Shown here: piece after piece, positions 38,608-49,802 of the stretch
How the letters are laid out: each line of letters begins with the position of its first letter
Position numbering within the stretch: position 1 is the stretch's first letter
Source of the DNA: [Chlorobium] sp. 445
GTDB lineage: Bacteria > Bacteroidota > Chlorobiia > Chlorobiales > Thermochlorobacteraceae
Length of the DNA: 64,000 nucleotides
Assembly: GCA_002763895.1 (NCBI GenBank)
Contig: NSLH01000004.1
Location: 1 to 64,000 of the forward strand
Direction of reading: 5' to 3'
Made by a program: the position numbers and the translations under genes
Notes under the pieces: generated by a model
Told to the model about the DNA's origin: nothing
Database searches by the model: none
The model's input: the letters and a program-made list of their open reading frames with translations, nothing else

Positions 38608-40054
38608 TTAGCGTATCCAGCGCTGCTGAATTTTGCCCGTTGCCCAGAGGTAATCACTAATAGCACGCAAGTAATCTGCTTGTGCGTTGACTAGGCTTTG
38701 CATTGCTGAGGCAGTTGCACGCTCACGCAAGTTCAAGATCAGCAGGGAGCTTTCACCTGCCAGAAATCGTATTCGCTCACCTTCTTGCACCAGATAAGCA
38801 TAGCGTGTCTCGCGCTCTGCGGCTTCAATGCGTTCCAAAGCACGTCCGATAGCGGACAGTGCATCATCAATATCAGCTTGAATTTTGCGCTCGACTTCCA
38901 AGCGCTTGAGTGAGGCGCGTGTCGCTTTGATTTGTGAGAGCTGCAACTGTGCATTCGCCTCTCGGAAAAAAAGCGGTTGTGAAATCGAAAGACCGATGCG
39001 GTAGTCAAAACCTGATGCACCGCCGAAATACTGCAAGGCTTGAAATTGCGCTTCCAGATTCGGTCGCAAAAATTCGTAGGAGAAACGTACATCAACATCG
39101 GCAGCACGCTGCTCTACATCAATCTGCAACACTTCGGGACGATTTCTTAAGGCTTGCATACGGTCAAACTCAATCTGCGCTGGCGTCAGTGTGGGTGCAG
39201 GTGGCAGCGAGTACGGTACGGCGTTAAGTGCTCGTGGCGTCCCATCTTGATTCCACAGCAGCACACTAGCTTTGATGCTGCTGGCTTCATACTTGCGCTG
39301 CGCTTTCAGCACATCGCCTAAGCGTTTGGCAACTTCTTGCATTGCCTCAACGCTATCGAGTGCTGCGGTCTCGCCTCGTTTGACGCGCTCAGCAAGTGCT
39401 TGTGCGCGCACTACCGCAATCTCATAGACTTGCTGCGCTACACGAAGTTGCGAATAGGCTTCTGCCCAGTCCCAGTAGAGTTCCGAGGCAGTGAGCAGCA
39501 AATTGTTTTTGATTTGTATTTCGTTAGCACGCGAAAGGTCGGGGCGCAGCGCGGCTTTTTCGAACGTTGCACGGCGCTTGTCTAAAAAGATACCTTGCAA
39601 GAGTGGGACTTTTTACCCCAATCTCAGCTTCACCCTCAGCACCAGTCAGATCGACCGAACTGAGTCGTGAACCCGTGCCGCGTTTATATTTGGCAACGAA
39701 TTTTGGACCGAAAAGTGAGCCAATAGGAAGTTCTAGCCCAGCACTCAAAAAATCCACTGTCGGTAAGCCGCTTTTCGTTTTACGCTCAATCTTGCCTTCA
39801 AAAATGGGATCGAATTCACCATAGGCATTGCGTAGGGTTGCTTCCGCTACATCGGCTTCGAGTTCTGCAGAAATGGCTGTGGGATTGGCGGCAAGCACAA
39901 GGTCTAAGTACTGTTCCAGCGAGAGTGAGTCACGCGTAGATGCGTCTCCTAACGGGCGCATCTGTGCTTGAGCACTTTTGTGCAATATCTGCAAAAAAAG
40001 AAGGTGAAAAGCAAAAAGAACTTTAATGGTCGCGCAATGCGCATGCTCCTTCAT
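38608..40054 (-). CDS. TolC-family outer membrane efflux protein (frameshift in this sequence)
   Basis: About 481 residues when restored. The signal peptide (VLFAFHLLFLQILHKSAQAQ) is followed by SLEQYLDLVLAANPTAISAEL and the long helices of the periplasmic tunnel, including LSRANEIQIKNNLLLTASEL and RLEVERKIQADIDDALSAI. The break is the T run at 39610-39614 (plus strand): four instead of five gives AEIGVKVPLLQGIFLDKRR. It forms the outer-membrane exit duct for the ABC exporter and HlyD adaptor encoded directly upstream on the same strand. Confidence 0.88.
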
Positions 40055-40084
40055 TCAGAGTTGATTTTAAACGAGAAATCTGCC

Positions 40085-41452
40085 TTACTTCTCATCACTG
40101 TCAGACGTATTTGATTTGCCTGACTTTTTCTCTTTATCAGCTCCACCTTTCTTTTTATCCATGCCGCCGGTGCGTACGGGAATAATCGGTGGGAAACCAC
40201 AGAGCTGTCGCCACGCTTCATAAGCTAAGCTCACTTCGTTAAGCAAGATCCAGCCTGTTACCTCAGTGCCTTGACGTAAGTAGGAGCGGTTTGGCCATGG
40301 TTTGTCATTCGGGTCGGGGACCACGAGGACGCGGTATTTTCCAGATCCGTCATCGACAGCATCTACGACAGCGACTTTTCCGCCAAATGTACCCACTGAC
40401 AGGTTTGGCCAGCCACCGCCCCAGACTTGAATTGCAGGGAAACCTGCAAATTGTAGCCGTACAGGGCGCCCCGTATCAATAATTGCAGCATCTAAACTGC
40501 CGACAAAAATCTCGGCCGCAATATCTTCTGAAGCGTTCGGTGTTACAATGCAGAGTGTCTCTCCTTTCTTGACAGTTTGACCTGGTCCAGCTTGAGCAAT
40601 GCGTGTAATCTGGCCATCAATTGGACTCATCACTATGCCTAAGTTGCGACGCGTAGAGACATTACCAAGTTCCAAATCTGCTTTTGCGATTATGGCTTCC
40701 GCTTTGCGTTGTTTTGCTGCAAGTTCTGCGTTAGCATTACGCACGGCTTGTATTTCCACTTGCAAATCCGCCGCAGCTTTCGCCGAATCAGCAATAGACT
40801 TTTGAAGTTTAAGCGTCGCAGTTTCCAAATCTTTACGCGCCACAAGACCTTGTTTTTCAAGTTCTACTGCTCGCCAGTATTGGGTACGCGCAATTTGCAC
40901 ATCAACGTTGGCTTGCTCTACGATCTGCTTTGCGACTTTGAGCTTTTGTTCAGCTTGGCGCACTTTGTTTTCAGCTTGCACAATTTCAAGTTCGGCTTCT
41001 CTTGCTGTGTTATCGCGTACCGCTCTCTGATACTCCACAAAGTTCTCTGCAAGAAATTTGGTATCAATATCACGCAGCGTGGCAATTGTGTCGCCCGCCT
41101 TGACGATTGCACCTTCGTTGACATACCACTTGATGATGCGTCCATCAATTTGTGCATCAATCGTCTGCGGGCGTGTTGCTGGCACAAACGAAGTTACAGT
41201 ACCTGAGCCTGCAATATTTTGCTGCCAAGTATTGGGAATAAACGCAATAAGAATGATTGTAAGAATCGTGATGCTAAATCCACGCGCCAATGGCTCCGCT
41301 GTCTTTGGCGTACTTGCCATGCGGAGTGCAGTCGTGTAGTAATATGGCACGGTCTCTTCAATAACGATTTTCTTACCATGTCCATTACCATGCCCATTTG
41401 TTGTGGCAATCTCCGTTTGGACTTTGACCATCTGAATTTTTTCTGCTGCCAT
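40085..41452 (-). CDS. HlyD-family membrane fusion protein
   Basis: 455 residues. An N-terminal cytoplasmic tail of about 55 residues with a His/Gly-rich patch (NGHGNGHGKK) is followed by one transmembrane helix (FSITILTIILIAFIP), the first biotinyl-lipoyl half (IDGRIIKWYVNEGAIVKAGD), a long alpha-helical hairpin rich in Gln, Ala and Lys (about 135-260), the second lipoyl half (SPIDGQITRIAQAGPGQTVKKGE) and a beta-barrel. The C-terminus is a lysine/serine-rich tail. It bridges the inner-membrane ABC transporter and TolC. Separated from the ABC gene by 20 bases. Confidence 0.9.
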   Translation of the reverse strand: MAAEKIQMVKVQTEIATTNGHGNGHGKKIVIEETVPYYYTTALRMASTPKTAEPLARGFSITILTIILIAFIPNTWQQNIAGSGTVTSFVPATRPQTIDAQIDGRIIKWYVNEGAIVKAGDTIATLRDIDTKFLAENFVEYQRAVRDNTAREAELEIVQAENKVRQAEQKLKVAKQIVEQANVDVQIARTQYWRAVELEKQGLVARKDLETATLKLQKSIADSAKAAADLQVEIQAVRNANAELAAKQRKAEAIIAKADLELGNVSTRRNLGIVMSPIDGQITRIAQAGPGQTVKKGETLCIVTPNASEDIAAEIFVGSLDAAIIDTGRPVRLQFAGFPAIQVWGGGWPNLSVGTFGGKVAVVDAVDDGSGKYRVLVVPDPNDKPWPNRSYLRQGTEVTGWILLNEVSLAYEAWRQLCGFPPIIPVRTGGMDKKKGGADKEKKSGKSNTSDSDEK

Positions 41453-41472
41453 CTTCTCCGTCTGCTAAAAGG

Positions 41473-43773
41473 TTATGTATTGCCATTGGTATCAGGACCA
41501 ATACGCAGTTGAATCGTTTTGTCTGCAAGGTCCATCGCTTCTTTTTCGGAAATGACTTGACGCACAAGGTCAGGGAAAAGTTCCGCAAAACGGCTATTGG
41601 CGTGGAACGACAGTTCTCGTGGTGAGCCTTGTTCACAAATGATGCCTTTGTCGAGCACGAAGACCATCTCGGAGCGGCGAATGAGTTCCGCATCATGTGA
41701 GATATCAATAATTGTCCAGCATCGCTCTGCGTATAGCGACTGGATGAGCTGTAACTTTGTGCGTTCTTCCAAGCCACCAAAGGCTTCGTCTAAAATCAAG
41801 ATGCAAGGCTTTGCGATAATGACGCGTGCAAAGATAATGCGGCGAATCAATCCTAGCGGGAGGTTGTTGCCCGCAGAGTTGAGCATCGTATCCAGTCGGT
41901 CAGGTAAGGCGCGAATAGCCTCGTAAATCTGTGCGGTTTTTAGTGCCCAGTCAATCTGCTCTTGCGGAAAGTGACGTCCCATCAAGATGTTTTCAGCTAT
42001 GGTGCCATCAAAAATTTCGTTTTCCGGCATTACAATGCCGACCGTCCTACGAATGTCGCGCAAATCAAGGCGTGTAATATCGCTGTTATCAAACTCTATG
42101 ATACCTTTGTCTGGCGGATAGATGCCGACAAGCAATGAGGCTAAGGTCGTCTTTCCTGCTCCACTTTCACCCACGAGACTGACTCGAGAGCCGCTTTTGA
42201 TGAACAGCGATAAGCCTCTAAAAACTTGATGTCCATCAGGATAACTAAATGAGAGATTGGTGATTTTGATATTAGGTGGCACAGGTCTTTTCTCGAAGCT
42301 CTCGCCTTCTTCGCGCTCAAGGGGTTTGTCAACAAGGTAAGACAGTTTGTCAATGGCTGTGAGCAAATCGTAATGTTCGGCAAATTGCGAGACAAGTTTC
42401 TCAATAGAGCTTAGCATGGCAATAATAATCAACTCAGCAGCGACTAGCTGCCCAATCGAGAGTTGACCTTGAATGACCAAAGAACCACCAACGCCGAGTA
42501 CGCCTACAATAGCCACGGCTCTAAAAAAGACTGAGCCTGCAATTTGACGCGCCAACACCATGAAGTGCTTGTGCCGTGCTTTGATATACTCTACAGCAAT
42601 GCTATCGACACGCTCGTAGATGTACTCAGGTGTACCAAAAAGTTTGAAACTTGTCTGACAGCGCCCGACCTCTTCAAGCCACGAGGCTAATGCATACTTT
42701 TTCTTTGATTCTTTGATACTTGACACCAAACCACCGCGTCCTAAGACAAAAATCAGCACAGGCACAAACGCGATGAGACTGAGGTTAAAGAGAATGAAGA
42801 AGGGATGATAAATCGCAAGCAAAAACAGTCCAATCACCATCACCAGTGTTGCGCTGACGCCGTCGAGCAAGAATTTACCCACCGTCTTTTGAATCGTCAG
42901 CACATCGAAGAATCGATTGACCAATTCAGGTGTGTATTCATTCTCAAGTGAGGATTGCTTCATTCTGGGCAAGCGATGCGCAATTTCAAACGCCGTACGC
43001 ACGAAGATGCGCCGCTGCAAGACATCGACCACATACTGCTTCATCACATCAAAGATGCCCACAATCAAAAGCCCAATAGCAACAATGATACATAGCCACA
43101 CCAACTGGTTGGTAAAGACACCGAGCATGACAGAGTTTACAATTGCCGATGCCGAGAGCGGTACGACCAGCGAAAGCACACCTACAATCATTGCATAGGC
43201 GATCACGACACCAAAGTCGCGCCTTTCCTCTTTAAGCAGTTCGATAAGCCGATTAAATATCACGCTAAAATGATCCTTATGCTCAAACCCAATGCTGTGC
43301 GCATCTTGTGGCTTTTTGCCATGAACACTATAATCGTGCAGACTGTGCTTTGAGCGACGAGTTATGAAGGTTTGCAATGCACCATCAAAGGCAAGAATTT
43401 GAATTACATCTTTCCCTTGAAAAATTTCAGCTACAGAAAGTTCACTTTCAGTGTTGGTGCGAAAGTTCAGCAGTGTTACGCGCTCATTTTTGGCAATCTT
43501 TTTAACCAGCAGCAGATCGTCGTTATACAGCATAAGCGCATTGACTGGCAGGTGATGCACGAAATCTTTTGCAGAAATGCCCATTCGGCGCAGCGATAAT
43601 CCATGCACTTGTCCTTCACGCTCCAATTCTTTCAGCACAGTCTCGCGCAAGAGGCCTACATGATGAAAGTGGTGGTGAACATCCGCCGCACTGATTGCTA
43701 AGTCAGCTTGTTCAGCAAGATACTCGAGTGCCCGTATCGCTTGTAGTTCAAGGTTGGCTTCTTGCATGTTCAT
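41473..43773 (-). CDS. ABC exporter with C39-like domain and degenerate signature motif
   Basis: About 766 residues. The first 150 residues resemble the C39-like domain of RTX-type exporters (LPVNALMLYNDDLLLVKKIA) without catalytic Cys or His. Six membrane helices follow (about 190-470), then the ATPase: Walker A GESGAGKTT, Q-loop replaced by VMPENEIFDGTIAENI, Walker B CILILDEAF and switch His in DISHDAE. The signature LSGGQ reads LPLGL, and the D-loop reads GGLEE. It heads a three-gene export unit. I use ATG 43773; a GTG five codons earlier is possible. No substrate gene is adjacent. Confidence 0.85.
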   Translation of the reverse strand: MNMQEANLELQAIRALEYLAEQADLAISAADVHHHFHHVGLLRETVLKELEREGQVHGLSLRRMGISAKDFVHHLPVNALMLYNDDLLLVKKIAKNERVTLLNFRTNTESELSVAEIFQGKDVIQILAFDGALQTFITRRSKHSLHDYSVHGKKPQDAHSIGFEHKDHFSVIFNRLIELLKEERRDFGVVIAYAMIVGVLSLVVPLSASAIVNSVMLGVFTNQLVWLCIIVAIGLLIVGIFDVMKQYVVDVLQRRIFVRTAFEIAHRLPRMKQSSLENEYTPELVNRFFDVLTIQKTVGKFLLDGVSATLVMVIGLFLLAIYHPFFILFNLSLIAFVPVLIFVLGRGGLVSSIKESKKKYALASWLEEVGRCQTSFKLFGTPEYIYERVDSIAVEYIKARHKHFMVLARQIAGSVFFRAVAIVGVLGVGGSLVIQGQLSIGQLVAAELIIIAMLSSIEKLVSQFAEHYDLLTAIDKLSYLVDKPLEREEGESFEKRPVPPNIKITNLSFSYPDGHQVFRGLSLFIKSGSRVSLVGESGAGKTTLASLLVGIYPPDKGIIEFDNSDITRLDLRDIRRTVGIVMPENEIFDGTIAENILMGRHFPQEQIDWALKTAQIYEAIRALPDRLDTMLNSAGNNLPLGLIRRIIFARVIIAKPCILILDEAFGGLEERTKLQLIQSLYAERCWTIIDISHDAELIRRSEMVFVLDKGIICEQGSPRELSFHANSRFAELFPDLVRQVISEKEAMDLADKTIQLRIGPDTNGNT

Positions 43774-44126
43774 GTCTCTATCTCTCACTCAATTTTCAAT
43801 GTTTAGACTCAAGTTCAATGTGTAAAATCATTGTCTAGCACTGCTCTTCGCTAGAGCATATTGTTGCATATCCTAACTACAATTTTGGCTACAACTACAA
43901 CAGAGTATAAGTGCAGGGAAGACAGTATCTGCCTTACTCGGAAACTATTCCAGAGAATAAGAAATTCCAAAAAAAAGTTTAATAATCTGACACTTTCTTT
44001 TTCTACGCGCCTTTATGAAGGTCGGAGACAAGTAAGTATTATTTTAAGGATTTTGGAATCTACCCAAAAATGCATATCATATCTACTAAATGCCTCGGCT
44101 TGTTCTTTTACAAAATTACTAACTAG
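43774..44126. other. Long AT-rich gap upstream of the riboswitch
   Basis: About 350 bases between the ABC exporter start and the riboswitch, holding divergent promoters for the exporter and for the metY leader. I see no convincing TAnnTTTG box on either strand and no ORF with family-like sequence; the 106-codon frame across 43861-44181 runs into the riboswitch and is not credible. Confidence 0.5.
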
Positions 44127-44310
44127 GCGTCATCAAGAAAGGCAGAGGGACACACCCAATGAAGCCTTAGCAACCGCTTGATTTTGAGTACCAGGGTCCC
44201 TAGAAACTAAACTCAACAAGGGTAGTGCTCAGACTGCTTAGAGCTTAGGCTTAGAGCTTAGGTTAAACCGGGGCTAATTTGCACCTATCACTTCTCGATG
44301 GGAAAGATGC
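44127..44310 (+). ncRNA. SAM-I riboswitch with expanded P3 arm
   Basis: The conserved core of the S-box/SAM-I aptamer is present in order: TCATCAAGA, AGGCAGAGGGA, CCCAATGAAGCCT, AGCAACC, GGGCTAAT, a P4 hairpin CCTATC/GATGGG, and AAAGATG closing P1 with CATC. AGGC/GCCT forms P2. A short pseudoknot between the P2 loop (CA) and J3/4 (TG) is possible. Between AGCAACC (ends 44175) and GGGGCTAAT (starts 44270) lie 94 nt, where a short P3 hairpin is usual; this insert contains a 6-bp stem TTGAGT/ACTCAA (44184-44189 with 44211-44216) and a tandem duplication. It controls the O-acetylhomoserine sulfhydrylase gene 244 nt downstream. The expression platform is unclear; CAGAAAG/CTTTCTG (44311-44317, 44344-44350) may be part of it. 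Confidence 0.85.
44237..44262 (+). repeat. 13-bp tandem duplication inside the riboswitch P3 arm
   Basis: CTTAGAGCTTAGG occurs twice, head to tail, at 44237-44249 and 44250-44262. Each copy contains GAGCTTAG, which can pair seven of eight positions with CTAAACTC at 44207-44214 within the same arm. Confidence 0.85.
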
Positions 44311-44535
44311 CAGAAAGCCTGCCAACACGCATGTTTTGAGCTACTTTCTGAACCTGTCAAAAAACGCTCAAGACATTTTTCGCTGTGCTACTCCTGCCTG
44401 TTTCATCCTTGAATGCGCACAAGCAAATTCAATGCAAATGGTACGTAAATGGTGACACACTATCCCTGCTCATCTTGATGCCGTCATCTTCCGACCTTTT
44501 GAGTTGTCTTTATTCATTTTCGTTTTTTTCTTTAA

Positions 44536-45891
<1,356 letters not shown>

Positions 45892-45903
45892 TGAAGTCTG
45901 CAT

Positions 45904-45935
45904 CAATCCCTCTTTCAGTCTCGAAGGAGGGATTG
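45904..45935 (+). terminator. Hairpin after metY, probable terminator
   Basis: CAATCCCTCTTTC (45904-45916) pairs with GAAGGAGGGATTG (45923-45935): a 13-bp stem with one G-T wobble and a 6-base loop, 12 bases after the metY stop. Only a short T-rich tract follows (TGCTTTG), so termination may be inefficient or the hairpin may protect the 3' end. Confidence 0.6.
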
Positions 45936-46004
45936 TGCTTTGATCCAGATGCTTCAAGAGCAAAGACGCAACCGCGTTGTGCAAATCTGCACTGCTGTAA
46001 CATG

Positions 46005-46012
46005 TATCTTTG
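46005..46012 (+). promoter_or_regulatory. Candidate -7 box (TAnnTTTG) for the RNA methyltransferase
   Basis: TATCTTTG lies 81 bases before the methyltransferase start. A TTG at 45977-45979 is 25 bases upstream, slightly beyond the usual spacing. Confidence 0.33.
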
Positions 46013-46093
46013 AACGATTGAATGAATTACACTAAAATAGTTAGCATTTGAGAATTGACTTTGTAGACGATTATCTTCTTTTTCTAAGATAGC

Positions 46094-47355
46094 TTGACTA
46101 CTGCCAGAGATAACACCGTCCCTGCGGCAAATCGCACTTCAAGGCTTGTGCCTCCTAGCAAGCCTGCTGTATCTTTTGCAGAACAGTTGCTTTCCAAAAT
46201 TTATGCGCCGCATACCTTCCATGCTTTACCCGCAGAACCTTTTGCCTCACTGAATTATGCCGAAGAGCTTGCTCTTAAAAATGAGTCTCTTGCTGAGTTC
46301 TGGACTGTGCATCAACTCGATCATAAGCCACTACCGATTCTTCCATCACCAAAATCAAGGCAGTACCGCGCCACCACCAAACGCCGCGTTATTACGCAGC
46401 GCAGAGTTACCAAACTTTCAGTGAGCAGTGCTTATGCGCCTAAGTCTACCCCCGAGACTTACAGTTCCATTTTAGAGCCCGATACTCATCAGAGTCTCTA
46501 TCAATTTCTTGAAGCCAAGCTAAATACTTCTGCTTATCGACAACTGGCTGAGCATCTGAACTTTGTTATTGTACGGAGCAGTGACGGGGCGCTTTCCGTT
46601 ATCTTCAACATTGATTTTCTCAATGCTGAACTGACACGCAAACTCAAATTGCTTTCAGAGGCTTTGCAAGCGCTGCCACAGAAGATTGTATCGGCATTTG
46701 TCTTTCAAGACCCCTCACGCTCGCGCTACAGTTTTGAGCAAAAGCGTCCAGAAACGCAAGTACCTTTCAAACGGCTTTTTGGTCCTGAGAAGCTTTATCT
46801 AAAAATTTTAGGTAAAAAGTACAGTTATCACCCCACCGCCTTCTCGCAAGTCAATGTCTCTATGCTACCTACGATGTTGCAAACAGCAGAGAACATGCTT
46901 GCTCCTTTTGCTTCACGCCTGCTTGATTTGTATTGCGGCTATGGCTTGTTTGGCTTGTTTCTTGCGGAAAAATATGATGAAGTGCTCGGCTATGATGCGG
47001 AGGCGTTGCCATTCAATCTGCAAAGGAAAATGCGCTGCACTTCAAAGTCAAGAAGCGTATTGGGTTTTATGCCTGCCGTATCACTGGCGAAACGCTCCTG
47101 CGACGGCTGCCTGCTGTACATTCACATGAGCATATCATTTTAGATCCGCCACGACAAGGCACGCAAGCAGGCGTCTCACACATCTTAGCCATGCGCCAGC
47201 CTGAGCGTGTGTTACACATTTTCTGCGGGGTCGATGAAATTCCGCGTGAGCTTAAAGCGTGGAAGCAACACGGTTACAACCCTACGCACATTCAACCGCT
47301 CGATATGTTTGCAGGCACACCAAACTTGGAAGTCATGATTTTGCTTTCGCGCTAA
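46094..47355 (+). CDS. TrmA/RlmD-type RNA (uracil-5-) methyltransferase (frameshift in this sequence)
   Basis: About 421 residues when restored. The SAM-binding motif is LLDLYCGYGLFGLFLAEKYDE (split here by rule: LYCGYGLFG). After the break come ILDPPRQGTQAG and HIFCGVDEIPRELKAW with the catalytic cysteine, then the DMFAGTPNLEVMILL ending typical of COG2265 enzymes. The break is at 47022-47024: four A instead of three gives QKENALHFKVKKR. The N-terminal region is unusual: about 80 residues with no TRAM domain and no 4Fe-4S cysteines. Start is TTG at 46094; a later start is possible. Target nucleotide not predictable. Confidence 0.8.
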
Positions 47356-47421
47356 ATCGAAGATAATTAGCTTTGCGCTTGCATTAGAACATGTTGTATT
47401 CAAACCCATTTTTCTGTGACA

Positions 47422-48324
47422 ATGAGAACCTACAAACTCAAACATATTGACGCCTTTACAGACCGTGCCTTTACAGGCAATCCAGCTGCAGTGATTATGC
47501 ATGCCGAGGGACTTTCTGAAGAAGAGATGCAGAAAATCGCACGCGAGATGAATCTATCGGAAACAGCATTTGTGCTGCCGCCACAAGATGCCTCTCACGA
47601 CCTGCAGCTGCGCTGGCTGACACCACAGGCAGAAGTGGACCTTTGTGGTCATGCGACCATTGCGGCATTTCACGCTCTGGCTGAAGCTAAGCTCTACGAC
47701 TTAGATCAGGACAGCGAACATGCTCTGCGTGTGAAGACGCGCAGCGGCATTTTGCCCATTCGTGTGCGCCAAGAAAATGGCAAAGTACGCGTAACCATGG
47801 GTTTACCGTTGCCAAACTTTGTGCCTTACAAAGGGCAAAAATTTGAACTCTGTCAAGCCTTGACTTTGCCGATGGAATTGCTCGATAACACCTTACCGAT
47901 TTGGCTGTCAGATTTAGGGTATATTTTCATTCCTTTCGTTAGCCGAGAGCCGCTGTTGAAGATGAAGCCGAGCATTCTGGACCTTAAAAATTTGTCGCAG
48001 AAATATCACATCAGTGGATTTTGCACTTTTACAACGGATACGAAATACGAAACCAGTGCTGCCCATTCACGATTTTTTGCACCGATGCTGGGCGTTGACG
48101 AAGACCCCGTAACAGGCTCTGCACAAGGTGCACTTGCCGTCTATCTCTATCAGAATGGTCGTGTTAAGGGCGAAGGACGAATTCCCATTACGCTCGAGCA
48201 AGGCTACGAAATGGAGCGTGGTGGCAGAGTGTGGGCAGAACTCGATGTGCAAGATGGAAAGCTATGCGCACTTTGGATTAGCGGTTATGCCGTAACCGTC
48301 ATGAACGCTGAACTCTACATCTAG
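47422..48324 (+). CDS. PhzF-family isomerase/epimerase-like protein
   Basis: 300 residues with the two-lobed PhzF/DapF fold. Motifs: FTGNPAAVIMHAEGL near the N-terminus, NLSETAFVL with the catalytic glutamate (about residue 45), LTPQAEVDLCGHATIAAFHAL, and DPVTGSAQGALAVYL in the second lobe. PhzF isomerises a phenazine precursor, but most family members are of unknown substrate, and no phenazine genes are here. I use the ATG at 47422 rather than the GTG two codons earlier. The next gene starts two bases after its stop. Confidence 0.88.
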   Translation: MRTYKLKHIDAFTDRAFTGNPAAVIMHAEGLSEEEMQKIAREMNLSETAFVLPPQDASHDLQLRWLTPQAEVDLCGHATIAAFHALAEAKLYDLDQDSEHALRVKTRSGILPIRVRQENGKVRVTMGLPLPNFVPYKGQKFELCQALTLPMELLDNTLPIWLSDLGYIFIPFVSREPLLKMKPSILDLKNLSQKYHISGFCTFTTDTKYETSAAHSRFFAPMLGVDEDPVTGSAQGALAVYLYQNGRVKGEGRIPITLEQGYEMERGGRVWAELDVQDGKLCALWISGYAVTVMNAELYI

Positions 48325-48326
48325 TT

Positions 48327-49729
48327 ATGCTCTACATCGTTCGGTCGGTTCATCTTTTCTGCGCGCTCATTTTATGCATTTGCCTCAGCGATACTTCACT
48401 TGCTGTTGCGCAAGAAAGTGATGCCTTACCCCCAGAATTTCACCGGCGCAACCGTGAGCGCTTCATTGAGCAAATGCCCGACAGTGCACTTGCGCTTTTT
48501 TTTGCAGCTGATGTCAAAAATCGCAGCAATGACACTGACTATCTCTACCGTCAAGACAATGCGCTCTATTACCTTTCTGGCTTACGCGAGCCTGCCGCTG
48601 TACTCATCCTCTTCAAGCACCCTGTGTCAGTTGGCACTGTGAAAACACAAGAATTACTCTTTGTGCAACCGCGCAACCCCAGTGAAGAAATCTGGACAGG
48701 ACGACGCCTCGGCAAAGAAGGCGCACGCGACGCCCTGCGACTTGCGGCAACAGAAACCTCCGATCACTTTGACACTTTTCTTGAAGCCTTCTTCAAAGCT
48801 GAAGGTCAGCAGTTCAAGACCGTTATGTTTCCCTCTGGTCAGCGTGGCGCTATACCTGAGGCGCAACGTAAAGCAGAGGCACTTTTCAGAAGCAAGGGGT
48901 TTTTCGTGCAAAGTGCCTTTCCATTCTGGCAAAGATGCGTGTAACTAAATCGCCAGAAGAAGTGCGTCTTATCCAGAAAGCTACAGAGATTGCTATTGCA
49001 GCACATTTGCAAGCAATTATGTCTTGTGAGCCCGAAATGCATGAATACGAACTTGCTGCAGTTGCAGAATATGTCTTCAAGAAAATGGGATGTGCTTACA
49101 CGGCATATCCTTCTATTGTGGGCTCAGGTGAAAACAGTGTGATTTTGCACCACAACGCCTCACATAAGAAAATGAAAGCTGGCGAACTTGTCGTGATGGA
49201 TATGGCTGGGGAGTACCTTGGCTATGCCTCTGATATCACGCGTACAATCCCTGTCAGTGGTAGCTTCACCAAAGAGCAGCGAGAAATTTACGAACTTGTC
49301 TTGGCAGCACAGACTGCAGCAATTGCCGAGTGCAAAGTTGGTGCGCCGTTTCATGCGCCACATCTCAAAGCTGTTGAAGTCATTGCCGATGGCTTAGTAA
49401 AACTTGGCGTAATTCAAACCCGCAATGAGTATCGGCAATACTTTATGCATGGCACGAGCCATCATGTTGGGCTTGATGTGCATGATCCGAATTTTGGTAC
49501 ATTAGGTGAAAATCAAATCATCACGGTTGAGCCCGGTATCTACATTGCGCCAGGTTCGCCATGTGACAAAAAGTGGTGGAACATCGGTGTGCGCATTGAA
49601 GATGTGGTGCTTATCACGAAAGAGGGCTGCATCGTGCTCTCAGCGGCTTTGCCAAAGACAGTACCTGAACTTGAAGCCTTGATGCAAAAAAAAGGTATTG
49701 GGAATTTGAATGTGCAGACACCGCCTTAA
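48327..49729 (+). CDS. Exported Xaa-Pro aminopeptidase, M24 family (frameshift in this sequence)
   Basis: About 467 residues when restored. A signal peptide (FCALILCICLSDTSLAVAQ) precedes the AMP_N domain (PPEFHRRNRERFIEQMPDSA, YYLSGLREPAA). The second frame has the creatinase-type catalytic domain with all five metal ligands in place: VVMDMAGEYLGYASDITRT, TSHHVGLDVHDPNFG, VEPGIYIAPG and VRIEDVVL. The break lies near 48921: CCC for CC gives SAFPILAKMRVTKSPEEV. It removes N-terminal residues before proline from peptides, here probably in the periplasm. Starts two bases after the PhzF gene. Confidence 0.9.
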
Positions 49730-49802
49730 AGCCTTGCAGCGTTGCAAATTGCTCACGCTATGATATTTTGCGATATTAGATGTGCTAAAATGCTCTGCGT
49801 CG

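Noticed and set aside
43861-44181. 106-codon plus-strand frame upstream of metY
   Set aside because: Runs into the riboswitch core, low-complexity start, no family resemblance.
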